Translations under genes and position numbers: made by a program
Assembly (NCBI GenBank): GCA_963575745.1
Contig: CAUYUJ010019593.1
Location: 755,937-786,159, forward strand
Length of the DNA: 30,223 nucleotides
Source: Prorocentrum cordatum
Taxonomy: Eukaryota; Sar; Dinophyceae; Prorocentrales; Prorocentraceae
Direction of reading: 5' to 3'
The notes under the pieces: generated by a model
What the model saw: the letters and a program-made list of their open reading frames with translations, nothing else
What the model was told of the DNA's origin: nothing
The model's database searches: none
Shown here: positions 18,556-28,787 of the stretch, piece by piece
Layout of the letters: each line of letters starts with the position of its first letter
Position numbering within the stretch: the stretch's first letter is position 1

Positions 18556-18603
<48 letters not shown>

Positions 18604-18960
18604 ACAGCAGTAGTAGTAGCAGTAGTAGTAGTAGTAGTAGTAATACTAATAATGATATCATGTATTACTTTATCACTTACTACTATAATAATATATTATT
18701 TTATTAATAATAATAATAGTATCATGTATTAATAAGAATCACTATTATTAATAGTAATAGTATCATGTACTGATAATATAATTAATAATAATAACTTATT
18801 ACTACTTAATTTATTACTTTATGTAGTAGTAATAATATCATATATTATTTTATTAATAATAATATCATTTAATAATATTATTATCATTATTATACTTAAT
18901 ATTACTAGACTATTCTTATTCGTTTTATTACTCGTATTCTTAATAGTATTATGCGTATTA
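18485..18960 (+). repeat. Compound (ATT)n-(AGT)n microsatellite, copy 2, with AT-rich tail
   Basis: ATT units (18485-18533), then AGT units with CGT and CAG interruptions (18534-18645), then ~310 bp of very AT-rich TAATAATA/TATTATT sequence with repeats of AGTATCATGTATTA (about 18719 and 18756). It is the most AT-rich part of the window and contrasts with the GC-rich satellite on both sides. Confidence 0.85.
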
Positions 18961-18984
18961 CTATTAGTTTGGCCATTTGGTGGT

Positions 18985-19050
18985 ATTTTCCCACATGTTT
19001 CGTGGGGTTCTGGTTTTCTTCCCTGCCGCGCCGCACCCGCGTCTCACCTC
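18985..19050 (+). repeat. Dispersed repeat H, copy 3
   Basis: TTCCCACATGTTTCGTGGGG, TTCTGGTTTTCTTCCCTGCC and GCGCCGCACCCGCGTCTCAC. It gives the clearest consensus of the three copies and, like copy 1, follows the ATT/AGT tract. Confidence 0.65.
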
Positions 19051-19084
19051 CCCCCTCCCCTTCTCCTTCTCGCTTGCACACGGA

Positions 19085-19300
19085 CATGCAAGACGTATGC
19101 GCCACATACTGGCATCCACATGATACGCACGTCCACATACAGCCGTACACGCATCATACATCACCCTCATTGAGACACACGTCGTCGCACCCCCCATCCC
19201 CTCCTCTCTCCTCCTTCCTCTCCTCACCCGCGCTTAACGCATGCACGGCAAGTACATGAGACACGCGTCTACATACAGCCGCACGCTTGCACACACTCGC
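19085..19300 (+). repeat. Repeat I, two partial copies
   Basis: ATGCAAGACGTATGCGCCAC, ATACTGGCATCCACATGA and CATACAGCCGTACACGCATC (19086-19155) are partly repeated as ACATGAGACACGCGTC and TACATACAGCCGCACGC (19253-19287). A further copy follows the CA tract at 19560-19640. Confidence 0.6.
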
Positions 19301-19301
19301 A

Positions 19302-19520
<219 letters not shown>

Positions 19521-19559
19521 CGCTAGTGCGCGCCTGGCGTGTTCACTGCAGCGTCAATT

Positions 19560-19640
19560 GAGGCGTGTGCGCCACATAATGGGCACACACATGAGACACG
19601 TCCCGATATGGCCGCGCACGCATCATACACATACACAGAA
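19560..19640 (+). repeat. Repeat I, third copy
   Basis: GAGGCGTGTGCGCCACATAA, GGGCACACACATGAGACACG and GCGCACGCATCATACAC match 19095-19155. Confidence 0.6.
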
Positions 19641-19680
19641 CATGCCATATACAAGACATGCGTGTAGGATTCGCAATGGA

Positions 19681-20915
19681 TGGCAGGAGGGGGGTGCGCA
19701 GAGGGGTGGTCCATGCGCGGCCGTTATGCACGACCGTCGTCCAGGCACAGCAGGCGTGGCACTTTCTCGACACCACAGGGGGTGCGCAGGGGGTTGGTCC
19801 CTGAGCTCGGCCCGCACGACGGTCGTCCAGGCACAGCAGGCGTGGCACTGTCTCGACACCACAGGGGGTGCGCAGGGGGTGGTCCCTGAGCCCGGCCGCT
19901 GTGCACGACGGTCGTCCAGGCATAGCAGGCGTGGCACTTTCTCGACACCATAGGGGGTGCGCAGGGGGTGGTCCCTGAGCGCGGCCGCTATGCACGACGG
20001 TCGTCCAAGCATAGCAGGCGTGGCACTTTCTCGACACCACAGGGGGTGCGCAGGGGGTGGTCCCTGAGCTCGGCTGCTACGCACGACGGTCGTCCAGGCA
20101 CAGCAGGCGTGGCACTTTCTCGACACCACAGAGGGGGCGCAGAGGGGTGTTCCCTGAGCGCGGCCGCTATGCACGACGGTCGTCCAGGCACAGCAGGCTT
20201 GGCACTTTCTCGACACCACAGGGGGTGCGCAGGGGGGTGGTCCCTAAGCGCGGCCGCTATGCACGACGGTCGTCCAGGCACAGCAGGCGTGGCACTTTCT
20301 CGACACCAGAAGGGGTGCGCAGGGGGTGGTCCCTGAGCTCGGCCGCTATCCACGACGGTCGTCCAGGCACAGCAGGCGTGGCACTTTCTCGACACCAGGG
20401 GGTTTGCGCAGGGGGTGGTCCCTGAGCGCGGCCGCCATGCACGATGGTCGCCCAGGCACAGCAGGCGTGGCACTGTCTCGACACCACAGGGGGTGCGCAG
20501 GGGGTTGGTCCCTGAGCGCAGCCGCTATGCACGACGGTCGTCCAGGCACAGCAGGCGTAGCACTTTCTCGGCACCAGAGGGGGTGCGCAGGGGGTGGTCC
20601 CTGAGCTCGGCCGCTATGCACGACGGTCGTCCAGGCACAGCAGGCGTGCACTTTCTCGACACCAGAAGGGGTGCGCAGGGGGTGGTCCCTGAGCTCGGCC
20701 GCTGTGCACGACGGTCGTCCAGGCATAGCAGGCGTGGCACTTTCTCGACACCAGAGCGGGTGTGCATGGGGGGGTCCCGGAGCTCGGCCGCTTTGCACGA
20801 CGGTCGTCCAGGCATAGCAGGCATAGCAGGGGGTGGTCTCCCTATCCGTTGCAGGCTCGCAGGGCGTGGCAGGCTTGGCACTTCCTCGACACCACAGGGG
20901 GTGCGCTGGGGGTGG
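19681..20915 (+). repeat. Satellite A, array 2: about 14 units of about 89 bp
   Basis: Same satellite and orientation as array 1. Landmarks fall near 19694, 19782, 19868, 19957, 20046, 20136, 20225, 20315, 20404, 20493, 20583, 20671, 20760 and a decayed last unit near 20900. Array-specific variants are CCCTGAGC instead of CCCTCAGC, GTCCAGGCACAG or GTCCAGGCATAG instead of GTCCAGGGCATAG (one base shorter, hence 89), and CACCACAGGG or CACCAGA in place of CACCATAGGG. The arrays have therefore been homogenised separately. Confidence 0.95.
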
Positions 20916-21105
20916 GGGCGCCACACCGTGCTCGACGCTGACGACCGCATTGACTCAGATGGAGGGCGGCGAAATTAGTCTGGAAGGTCTGCGCAGCTGC
21001 CCTGACGCGCTGGCGCAGTGGCGCAGTTCGCAGTTCAAGCATACCATTCAAGCATACCGCCGCCGAGCATGCAAAGTGGCCACATAAGAATCTGAATACG
21101 TATGA

Positions 21106-21123
21106 GGGGTTCCTCGGTAGCGT
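21106..21123 (+). repeat. 18-bp exact repeat, copy 2
   Basis: GGGGTTCCTCGGTAGCGT, identical to 18464-18481. It directly precedes the inverted module K here. The stretch 20916-21105 otherwise holds only unique sequence, with a small TTCAAGCATACC / TTCAAGCATACCG duplication near 21050. Confidence 0.75.
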
Positions 21124-21129
21124 CATTGT

Positions 21130-21190
21130 TCAACCATTTTTCGTTTTTCCTCGAAGGTCCCCCCTGTAGGGGGACAAGCCCGAGTCAAGC
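21130..21190 (-). repeat. Module K, inverted copy
   Basis: Read on the minus strand: GACTCGGGCTTGTCCCCCTA, CAGGGGGGACCTTCGAGG, AAAAACGAAAAATGG. This parallels TGTCCCCCTACAGGGGGATT, TTCGACGAAACTAAAAAAT at 29662-29703. The core CCCCCTACAGGGGG is itself near-palindromic. Confidence 0.65.
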
Positions 21191-21551
21191 CTGCCCCCCT
21201 CCGGCAGCGAACGCCGTCGGCCCCCGGGCCCCTTGAGGGCAGGGGCCCCCACGGCACGCCCGCGCGGGGCGAGCCCCCCTGCCCGCCGACGGGCCCGGGC
21301 CTCGGAGCGGGCTCGGAGGGGACGGAGAGAATCGAGAAGCCCCGCCGCCTTCCGAGGAGGGAACTCCAGGTCCGAGGAGGGAACTCTAGGTCCGAGGTTT
21401 TCGGGCGGGTTCGTGGGCTCTTGGCGCCTGCCCGGCCTCGGGATGCGTTCCAGCGGCTGCACCTCGCCGAGAGCGCTCGGGGGGGGCCCAGATCGTCCCG
21501 AACGGCCGCCAGAGACACGAGTGATGACCCGAAAGCTGAACTCGGCGGCGC
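21191..21551. other. GC-rich stretch without a recognisable gene
   Basis: Contains a tandem pair of AGGTCCGAGGAGGGAACTC (about 21355-21392). Long frames on both strands are Arg/Gly/Pro-rich and show no domain. Confidence 0.45.
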
Positions 21552-21632
21552 GCCGAGGGGCGGAAGTGAGAAGGAGAAGGCCTTCTCGGAAGGCGGCGGG
21601 GCTTCTCGAAAGCCCTCGCGCCTTCTCCCCGT
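21552..21632 (+). repeat. ~78-bp dispersed repeat G, copy 2
   Basis: GGGGCGGAAGTGAGAAGGAG, AAGGCCTTCTCGGA and AAGCCCTCGCGCCTTCTC, matching 12213-12290 in the same orientation with a few substitutions and short indels. Confidence 0.75.
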
Positions 21633-22454
21633 CAGGCCAGAGGGCGAGGCCCGCTCGTCGACGCGCGCGCTGCCAGAGGGGGGGGGTCACCGCCCTGGGG
21701 CTCGCAGGCTCCTCCAGGGAAGGGGCCTCTGGAGCGCCCGGGGCCCTCCCGGGGCTCCCAGAGACGCCCAGGTCCCCCCAGAGCTCCGCTCCCCTCTCAT
21801 CCTCGACCCTCGATGTCCAGGAGGGGGGCGGACGGCCGAGGGAGCCCCCGATAGCCCCAAGGGCTCGCGAGGCGCCCCCAGGGCGCCGCCAAGAAGCCCC
21901 AAGAGGCCCCCGGAACCCCTCGAGAGGCCCCCCTCCAGGACCTCGAGGGAACCCAAAGTGCTGCACGCGATGGCCTCCCATGCCCTCATCGAACAGTCGC
22001 CGCTCAAAATGCTGGACTGGCACGCTGGCGGGGCTTGCCGCAGGCAGCTGGCTGCTAGCGTCGGCTTCGTATTGCAACCGCATCTAGAACGCGGAGGTCC
22101 TACGGCGGGCAGGGCGGCGCAGACTGAAGACCATTCTCCTGGCTCGGCAGCTGGCTCTGTTCCACAGCCTCGCACAGAAATCGAATGACCATCAAGTAAG
22201 GAGAGCAATTTTCCGCCAGGACCTGGCCCCGAGCGGGAACCGAAAGAGAGGCAGACCCCAACAGCCGTGGGCTGCAGAGGTACACCGGCAAGCGAAGTTA
22301 CCTGCGAATCTGCACAGACCTCGCTTGGAGAACTGCATTTGCTGCCACTCGGCAGAAGGCGGGTGGCAATTCGGAAACACGGACCTGCCTAAGGTGTGGA
22401 TTCCCGCTATTCGTCCTCGTTCTCCCTCTCCTCGTCCTCGCCCTCTTCCCTCTC
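21633..22454. other. GC-rich stretch without a recognisable gene
   Basis: The centre (21860-21960) is degenerate CCAAGAGGCCCCC repeat. The remainder is unique. No domain is recognised on either strand despite long open frames. Confidence 0.45.
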
Positions 22455-22615
22455 CAACGTACAGCCATCGTGCTGAACTGAAGAACGCTGATTTCTGGCC
22501 ACGGCGAACCCCGGCCGCTAACAAGTCCCCCGAGCTGGATATGGGGAACGGCCCGGAAAGCAGAGCCCCTCAGGAGCCCCAAGCGGTCTATATTTCAGCG
22601 TCTTGGCTGTACCCA
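22455..22615 (+). repeat. ~170-bp dispersed repeat F, copy 2
   Basis: CGTACAGCCATCGTGC, GGCGAACCCCGGCC, AAGTCCCCCGAGCTGGAT, GCCCGGAAAGCAGAGCCCCT and TCTATATTTCAGCGTCTTGG. Closest to copy 3 (23684-23862). Confidence 0.7.
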
Positions 22616-23225
22616 GCTTTGCCGATTGAATGCTGCATGAATAACGGATGCGCTGGCAGGCGAGGTTACGCCGAGCACCTGCCGTCCGCAGCCATGTCCA
22701 TAACTGCTCACGCTTCGGGTTGACACACGGCGCACACGTCGTTAATCGTGCTCATTTCTGATTGTGCTCGTTTCTAACTGTCCCTGGCCCCCTGGTGGCC
22801 AGGAAGAGGCCCAGGATAGAACAATTAGAAATGAAAGGATCTTGGCCCCCCAGAAATCGAAGAACTTTCGAGGAAGTACCATAGAAATGAACAATGTGTA
22901 CTCTTCTGATCACATGGCCGCCGAAGACACGCATCCTTGGAACCGTGGGATGCTCGCTGGCCGCCCGTCGGGGACGCCCGGTGCATCGCCCAGACTGTGG
23001 CCGTCCGCCTCGCCTTCTCCCCCTCTCGCTTGGTGTTTTGTGCCGGATGTTTTGATTGTGAGCAGTGTCCGTGCGGGCAGTCGAGCACAGAGTGCAGCTT
23101 TGACCCGCTCAGGCGGATACGTTGTCGATGTGAGTTTGCGGGATGTCCTCTTGGGTACATCGGCGCCCAGGGCTGGACCTAGCCTTTGGTTTTCGTTATG
23201 TTTTCGTTTGGTGTTTCGTCTTGCT
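22616..23225. other. Unassigned stretch with an imperfect inverted repeat and a Cys-rich frame
   Basis: CGTTTCTAACTGTCCCTGG (about 22768) is imperfectly inverted by CCAGGATAGAACAATTAGAAATG (about 22812), with another TTTCTGATTGTGCTCG just upstream. A plus frame ending at 23182 has a dense cysteine cluster (FCAGCFDCEQCPCG, RCRCEFAGCPLGY). No gene is recognised. Confidence 0.35.
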
Positions 23226-23369
23226 CTGTGGGAAAAACACACAGTGGGAACAAAAAACATACAAACACACAGTGTGTGTTTTTCCCACAGTGATTTTTGT
23301 CCCCACAGTGTGTTTTTTCCTACAGACGTGTGTGTTTTTCCCACAGTGTGTGTTTTTCCCACGTGTTTT

Positions 23370-23433
<64 letters not shown>

Positions 23434-23475
23434 TGTGTTTTTTTTTCCCACGGTGTGTTTTTTTCCCATGTTTCC
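23226..23475 (+). repeat. CCCACAGTGTGTGTTTTT minisatellite containing a (GT)n tract
   Basis: Units TTTTTCCCACAGTG recur at about 23279, 23334 and 23353, with related sequence (GTCCCCACAGTG, TTCCTACAGACG) between them. An inverted unit (TGTGGGAAAAACACACAGTG) lies at about 23229. A (GT)n run occupies 23375-23430, and further TTTTTCCCACGGTG and TTTTTCCCATG units follow it. The microsatellite appears to have expanded inside the minisatellite. Confidence 0.8.
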
Positions 23476-23683
23476 TGCGCCTCCCTGCCACAACGAAAAA
23501 CAAAAAAACACAGCCGAACATTCAGCAACACTGCGTTTGGGTCCAGCCCTCTGGGCGCCTCATGGCTGGCGCCCGCCGGGGCCCCACGTGGCCCCCGAAC
23601 TCCCCTGCCTGCAGACTTGATCTTTAATTGATCTTCACTAGATGCGATCGGGGCGGGCGGGACGTGGGAACAGCAGAGAGGCG

Positions 23684-23862
23684 GGGTACAGCCACCGGGA
23701 GACAAGGAGCGCCGAATGAGGAACGAGGGGGCTTTTCTATCCACGGCGGTCCTTGGCCTCGACTAGGTCCCCCGACCTGGATGAAGAAACTGCCCGGAAA
23801 CCAGCGCCCCTCCTGACCTCGAAGTGTTCCATATTTATGTCAGCTGCTTGACTGTAGGCCAC
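23684..23862 (+). repeat. ~170-bp dispersed repeat F, copy 3
   Basis: GGTACAGCCACCGGGAGAC, GAGGAACGAGGGGGCTTTTC, GGTCCCCCGACCTGGAT, TGCCCGGAAACCAGCGCCCC and TCCATATTTATGTCAGCTG. It aligns along its length with 22455-22615 and less closely with 11658-11835. Confidence 0.7.
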
Positions 23863-24600
23863 CAGCTCTACAGATGGAGCTGCAACTCAAGCAGGGCTCG
23901 TGAAAGCGAGGCCTGATTCCAGTTCACAACCAGAATCAAAGCACCAAGCCCTCCAGCGGATTGGCTTCTTCAATCCCTGGCGTTAGTTCAGTCTCGGCCT
24001 CCAGTGGCCGCTTTCGGGCCCCAAGACAATGAAACATGGATCCCCCGAGGGAGCTTGGAAATCCAGCGTCGCGAGAAAATGCACCACCGTGGGAAATCAC
24101 GACCAGGGCCCTCGGCCCCACCTCTGTGCGGCATGTCTTGAGCCGCATCGATCCGAGGACGGCCCAGGGGGTCGAAATCAGGCGAAGACGCCCATAGGGA
24201 GAACAAGACTGCAACGCCCAGGTCTCGAGGACCGGGCCACGGAAACTGTAAAAAGGTACATGGCGTCGGAGCTCCGGGCGGGCAAAAAAGAAAATGCGGA
24301 GGACTTCTCGCCGCCAGAACAGACCGCGCCCGCCGACGCCGCCGAGCCGTGCAGCGAGGGATGCCTTTAATCACCCCGAGCGCTGGAGGCTCGACGGCAA
24401 CGGGAGTCGTACCGCGCAGCCTCAGCCTCCTCCTGAGGAGGATGTCTGTGGAGGGGGACAAGGCGGAAGAGGGGAAGGGCGAGGATGGGGAGGAGGACCA
24501 TTGTAAACCCAAGATTCATCAATGATGTTGGCATGCACCCTCCCTCCAGGCTCCGCCTTCACAGGCCCTAAAAGTTTCATCGCCACGGGATAAAATTGCC
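23863..24600. other. Stretch without a recognisable feature
   Basis: Unique sequence of mixed composition. No repeat, RNA gene or domain identified in any frame. Confidence 0.4.
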
Positions 24601-24619
24601 TCCTTGGGGGAAAACCGCG

Positions 24620-25240
24620 TGAAAATCCCGAAGCGCCAAAACACCATTCTCGGGACTTCAACGAATCAACGTGACTTTTACGTGTTGACGATCGTGAATC
24701 TTGCCAGAACGCCTTCCCTGGGATTTCAACACCGTGAATCAGCGCAACTGTTGCGCCCTGACAATCCTGAATCGCTCCCAAATGTAATTCTTGCTACGCT
24801 AACCAGGAGAACCCGCGAAACTTATATAACTGTAAAAAAAAACCATGTGCGCGGCGCTACAGCGAGAACCACATGTTGAAAAGAAGCCGCACCTAACCCG
24901 TGAAATCTTTGCACGCGCGAGTACAAGAGCGACACGTTGAAAACGGCCCGCCCGCCATCCGTGAAGCTTCTGCACATTTCCAATGACGAGTGTGCGCGGC
25001 GCTAAGGCGACAACCGCATTTTACCCGCCCTCCATCCGCGAAACTCTTGCACACTTTTTATGACCCATGCGCGCGGCGCTAAGGCGACAATCACATGTTG
25101 AAAACCACCCGCCCTCAATCCGTTAAGCTCTAGGAGATGTTGAAAACGAGTTAGCGCGGCGCTGATGCGAAAGCAACATTTTGGAAGCGGCCCGCCCTCC
25201 ATCTGTGACGCGGTTGCCCATTTTTTCCCAAGCTCATAAA
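24620..25240 (+). repeat. Repeat D, degenerate direct units
   Basis: Motifs GTGCGCGGCGCTA(A)GGCGACAA, CACATGTTGAAAAC, CCGCCCTCCATCCGTGAA and CTCTTGCACA recur at 24845-25230 with about 80-100 bp spacing (GCGCGGCGCTA near 24847, 24994, 25070, 25150). The more diverged segment 24620-24840 has weaker echoes (TCAACACCGTGAATC). The tract is AT-richer than the satellites that follow. Confidence 0.65.
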
Positions 25241-25284
25241 TGGTAAGGAAGTCTCAAGCAAAACGCGAAGCTCGTCCTTCCGGC

Positions 25285-25400
25285 TGGCCTTGCCTTAGCG
25301 CCGCGCACATTCGATTTAACATGTGCGAGCATTTCACGCATTGAGGCCGGGCCGTTTTCAAAATATGGCTGTCGCCTAAGCACCGCGTACGTTCGTCAAA
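25285..25400 (-). repeat. Repeat D, inverted unit
   Basis: The minus strand reads GCGGTGCTTAGGCGACAGCC, TTTTGAAAACGGCCCGGC, CTCAATGCGTGAAAT and GTGCGCGGCGCTAAGGC. This is the same unit as the direct copies just upstream, so the block is a head-to-head arrangement. Confidence 0.65.
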
Positions 25401-25429
25401 CAGATTGCAGGAGATTCGCGGATTGATGG

Positions 25430-25550
25430 ATGCTTGTTTTGTTCCCAACTATCCTGTGGTGTTGGGTTCTCGTTTTGAAGAGGCAGCGCCACGCGTTCCT
25501 TCCTTCCTTCCTTCCCGCTGCCCCCGCCCTCCCCCCCTCCTCCCATGCTT
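25430..25550 (+). repeat. Left arm of the inverted repeat flanking satellites B and C
   Basis: TTCCCAACTATCCTGTGGTG, TTGGGTTCTCGTTTTGAAGA, then GCGTTCCTTCCTTCCTTCC and CCCGCTGCCCCC correspond to the reverse complement of 28800-28910. Alignment is good for about 110 bp with scattered mismatches. Confidence 0.7.
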
Positions 25551-25569
25551 TGCTCTCCGCATGCCCATC

Positions 25570-26943
25570 CCATTCTGGCACGCCCCTCACACGGTTCGTG
25601 GCCCCCCACAGGGAGCTCCACCGAAGGCCCCAATGACAGGGTCCGCATACGGGGACCGCCGTCCATTTTGGCACACGAGGATCGTGGCCCCACAGGGAGC
25701 TCCACCGAAGGCCCCAGCGGCAGGTTCTGCATGCGGGGCCCGCCACCCAGTTCGGCACACCGCGCACGGTTCTTGGCCCCACAAGGAGCTCCACCGAAGG
25801 CACCAGTGGCAGGGTCCGCATGCCGGGACCGCCACCCATTTGGGCACACCCCTCACACGCTTCGTGGCCCCACAGGCAGCTCCACCGAAGGCCCCAGTGG
25901 GAGGGCCCGCATGCGGGGACCGCCATCCATTGAGGCACACCCGTGGCCCCACAGGGAGCTCCACCGAAGGCCCCAATTGCACAGGCAGCATGCGGGGACC
26001 GCCACCAATTTTGGTACCCCTCACACGGTTCGTGTCCCCACAGGGAGCTCCACCGAAGGCCCCAGTGGGAGGGCCCGCATGCGGGGACCGCCGCCCATTT
26101 CGGCACACCCCTCACACGGTTCGTGGCCCCACAGGGAGCTCCACCGAAGGGCACAATGGCAAGGTCCGCATGCGGGGACCGCCATCCATTTAGGCACACC
26201 CCTCACACGGTTCGTGGCCCCACAGGGAGCTCCACCGAAGGTCCCAGTGGCAAGGCCCGCATGCGGGGACCGCTACCCATTTTGGCACAACCCACACGAG
26301 GATCGTGGCCCCGCAAGGAGCTCCACCGAAGGCCGCAGCGGCAGGGTCCGCATGCGGGGACCGCCGCCCATTTTGGTACACCCTTCACACGGTTCGTGGC
26401 CCCACAGGGAGCTCCACCGAAGGCCCCAGTGGCAGGTCCGCATGCGGGGACCGCCACCCATTTTGGCACAACCCTCACGATGATCGTGGCCCCACAGGGA
26501 GCTCCACCGAAGGCCCCAGTGGGAGGGCCCGCATGCGGGGACCGCCGCCCATTTTGGCACAACCCTCACGCGGTTCGTGGCCCCACAGGGAGCTTCACCG
26601 AAAGCTCCAGTGGCAAGGTCCGCATGCGGAGGCCGCCACCTATTTAGGCACACCCCTCACGAGGATCGTGTCCCCACAGGGAGCTCCACCGAAGGCCCCA
26701 GTGGGAGGGCCCGCATGCGGGGACCGCCACGCATTTCGACACACCTCTCACACGGTTCGTGGCCCCACAGGGAGCCCCACCGAAGGCCGCAGCGGCAGGG
26801 TCAGCATGCGTCAAGGCCACCCATTTCGGCGCACCCCTCACACGGTCAGTGGCCCCACAGGGAGCTCCACCGAAGGCCCCAGTTGCACAGGCAGCATGCG
26901 CCCGACGCCCATTTTGGCACACCCCTCACACGGTTCGTGGCCC

Positions 26944-27004
<61 letters not shown>

Positions 27005-27010
27005 GGAGCT
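25570..27010 (+). repeat. Satellite B, about 15 units of about 91 bp
   Basis: The unit contains CGGTTCGTGGCCCCACAGGG, AGCTCCACCGAAGGCCCCAG, TGGGAGGGCCCGCATGCGGG, GACCGCC(A/G)CCCATTT and TGGCACACCCCTCACA. The ACAGGGAGCT landmark falls near 25608, 25692, 25781, 25872, 25951, 26040, 26131, 26222, 26313, 26404, 26494, 26585, 26676, 26767 and 26857, mostly 89-91 apart. The next unit is split by an AT tract at 26947. Units vary more than those of satellite A (CACACGGTTCG versus CACGAGGATCG subtypes). Frames through it shift every unit and are not genes. Confidence 0.95.
26947..27004. repeat. (AT)n microsatellite inside a satellite B unit
   Basis: About 58 bp of AT with one AC interruption. The left flank is GGCCCCACA and the right flank is GGAGCTCCGCCGAAAGC, which are the two sides of the satellite B junction CCCCACAGGGAGCTCC. 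The tract therefore sits within, and nearly precisely replaces nothing of, the last unit. Confidence 0.9.
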
Positions 27011-27179
27011 CCGCCGAAAGCGGTACCCACAACGCGGTATTCACAATTGCGCATTGTTGGGTCTTTCGCCAGGATGATATTCAAATTACCCTGTGACGTA
27101 CCCAACCCATTTGTATCAATGGAAACGAGGAGTTGGCCGAAACTTGTATGGACAACCAACTTGATGTGTAAGCTACTTG

Positions 27180-28787
27180 GGGGGCGTCACTGTGCTGGGC
27201 CCCGCAAGCAGGCCTCGAAAGTGGCGACAGTTTCACAGATCGCAGCCCCCCAGGGATGGCGAGGTCCCATTTGAGTCCGCGTGTGGCGTCACTGTGCTGG
27301 GCCCCCCAGCAGGCCGCGAAAGTGGCGACAGTTTCACAGATCGCAGCCCCCCAGGGATGGCGAGGTCCCATTTGAGTCCGCGGTGAGTGCCCATTGTGCT
27401 GGGCCCCCCAGCAGGCCTCGAACGTGGCGACAATTTCACAGATCGCAGCCCCCCAAGGATGGCGAGGTCCCATTTGAGTCCGCTGTGGGTACCCGCTGTG
27501 CTGGGCCCCCCAGCAGGCCTCGACAGTGGTGACAGTTTCACAGATCGCAGCCCCCCAAGGATGGCGAGGTCACATTTGAGTCCGCCGTGGGTAACCAACT
27601 GTGCTGGGCCCCCCAGCAGGCCGCGAAAGTTGCGACAGTTTCACAGACCGCAGCCCCCCAGGGATGGCGAGGTCTAATTTGAGTCCGCCGTGGGTACCCA
27701 CTGTGCTGGGCCCCCCAGCAGGCATCGAAAGTGGCGACAGTTTCACAGATCGCAGCCCCCCAGGGATGGCGAGGTCTAATTTGAATCCGCGGTGAGTACC
27801 CACTGTGCTGGGCCCCCCAGCAGGCCTCGAAAGTGGCGACAGGTTTCACAGATCGCAGCCCCCCAGGGATGGCGAGGTCTAATTTCAGTCCGCGGTGGTA
27901 CCCACTGTGCTGGGCCCCCCAGCAGGCCTCGAAAGTGGCGACAGTTTCACAGATCGCAGCCCCCAAGGGATGGCGAGGTCTGATTTCAGTCTGCGGTGGG
28001 TACCCACTGTGTTGAGCCCCCCAGCAGGCCTCGAAAATAACGACAGTTTCACAGATCGCAGCCCCCCAGGGATGGCGAGGTCCAATCTGAATCCGCCGTG
28101 TGTACCCACTGTGCTGGGCCCCCCAGCAGGCCTCGAAAGTGGCGACAGTTTCACAGGTCGCAGCCCCCCAAAGATGGCGAGGTCTAGTTTCAGTCCGCGG
28201 TGGGTACCCACTGTGTTGAGCCCCCCAGCAGGCCTCGAAAGTAACGACAGTTTCACAGATCGCAGCCCCCCAGGGATGGCGAGGTCTAATTGGATTCCGC
28301 GGTGTGTACCCACTGTGCTGGGCCCCCCAGCAGGCCTCGAAAGTGGCGACAGTTTCACAGATCGCAGCCCCCCAGGGATGGCGAGGTCTAATTTGGGTCC
28401 GCGCGTGGCGTCACTGTGCTGGGACCCCAGCAGGCCTCGAAAGTGGCGACAGTTTCACAAATCGCAGCTCCCCAAGGATGGCGAGGTCTAATTTGGGTCC
28501 GCCCGTGGCGTCACTGTGCTGGGCCCCCCAGCAGGCCTCGAAAGTGGCGACAGTTTCACAGATCGCAGCCCACCAGGGATGGCGAGGTCCCATTTGAATC
28601 CGCCGCGGGTGCACACTGTGCTGGGCCCCCCGGCAGGCCTCGAAAGTGGCGACAGTTTCACAGATCGCAGCCCCCCAGGGATGGCGAGGTCCCATTTGAA
28701 TCCGCCGCGGGTGCACACTGTGCTGGCCCCCCCAACAGGCCTCGAAAGTGGCGACAGTTTCACATATCGCAGCCCCCCAGCTGGCAC
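27180..28787 (+). repeat. Satellite C, about 16 units of about 102 bp
   Basis: The unit contains CACTGTGCTGGGCCCCCCAG, CAGGCCTCGAAAGTGGCGAC, AGTTTCACAGATCGCAGCCC, CCCAGGGATGGCGAGGTC and a variable TAATTTGAGTCCGC(C/G)GTGGGTACC joint. Landmarks near 27191, 27293, 27395, 27497 and 27600 give a 102-bp period. Two edge-type joints (GTGGCGTCAC and GTGCACAC) occur mainly at the ends, while GGGTACCCAC joints dominate the middle, so subtypes are clustered. Its sequence is unrelated to satellites A and B. A 102-bp period without stops explains array-long frames on both strands. Confidence 0.95.

Noticed and set aside
21130-22083. 317-codon minus-strand ORF and overlapping plus-strand ORFs
   Set aside because: Open frames on both strands in very GC-rich DNA. 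The interval also includes dispersed repeats G and K, and no domain is recognised.
26461-26475. CCATTTTGGCACAA in satellite B resembles the core of the dinoflagellate spliced leader (CCATTTTGGCTCAAG)
   Set aside because: Only about 10-13 bases match, the upstream part of the leader is absent, and other units read CCATTTCGGC or CCATTTAGGC. Chance similarity is the simplest reading.
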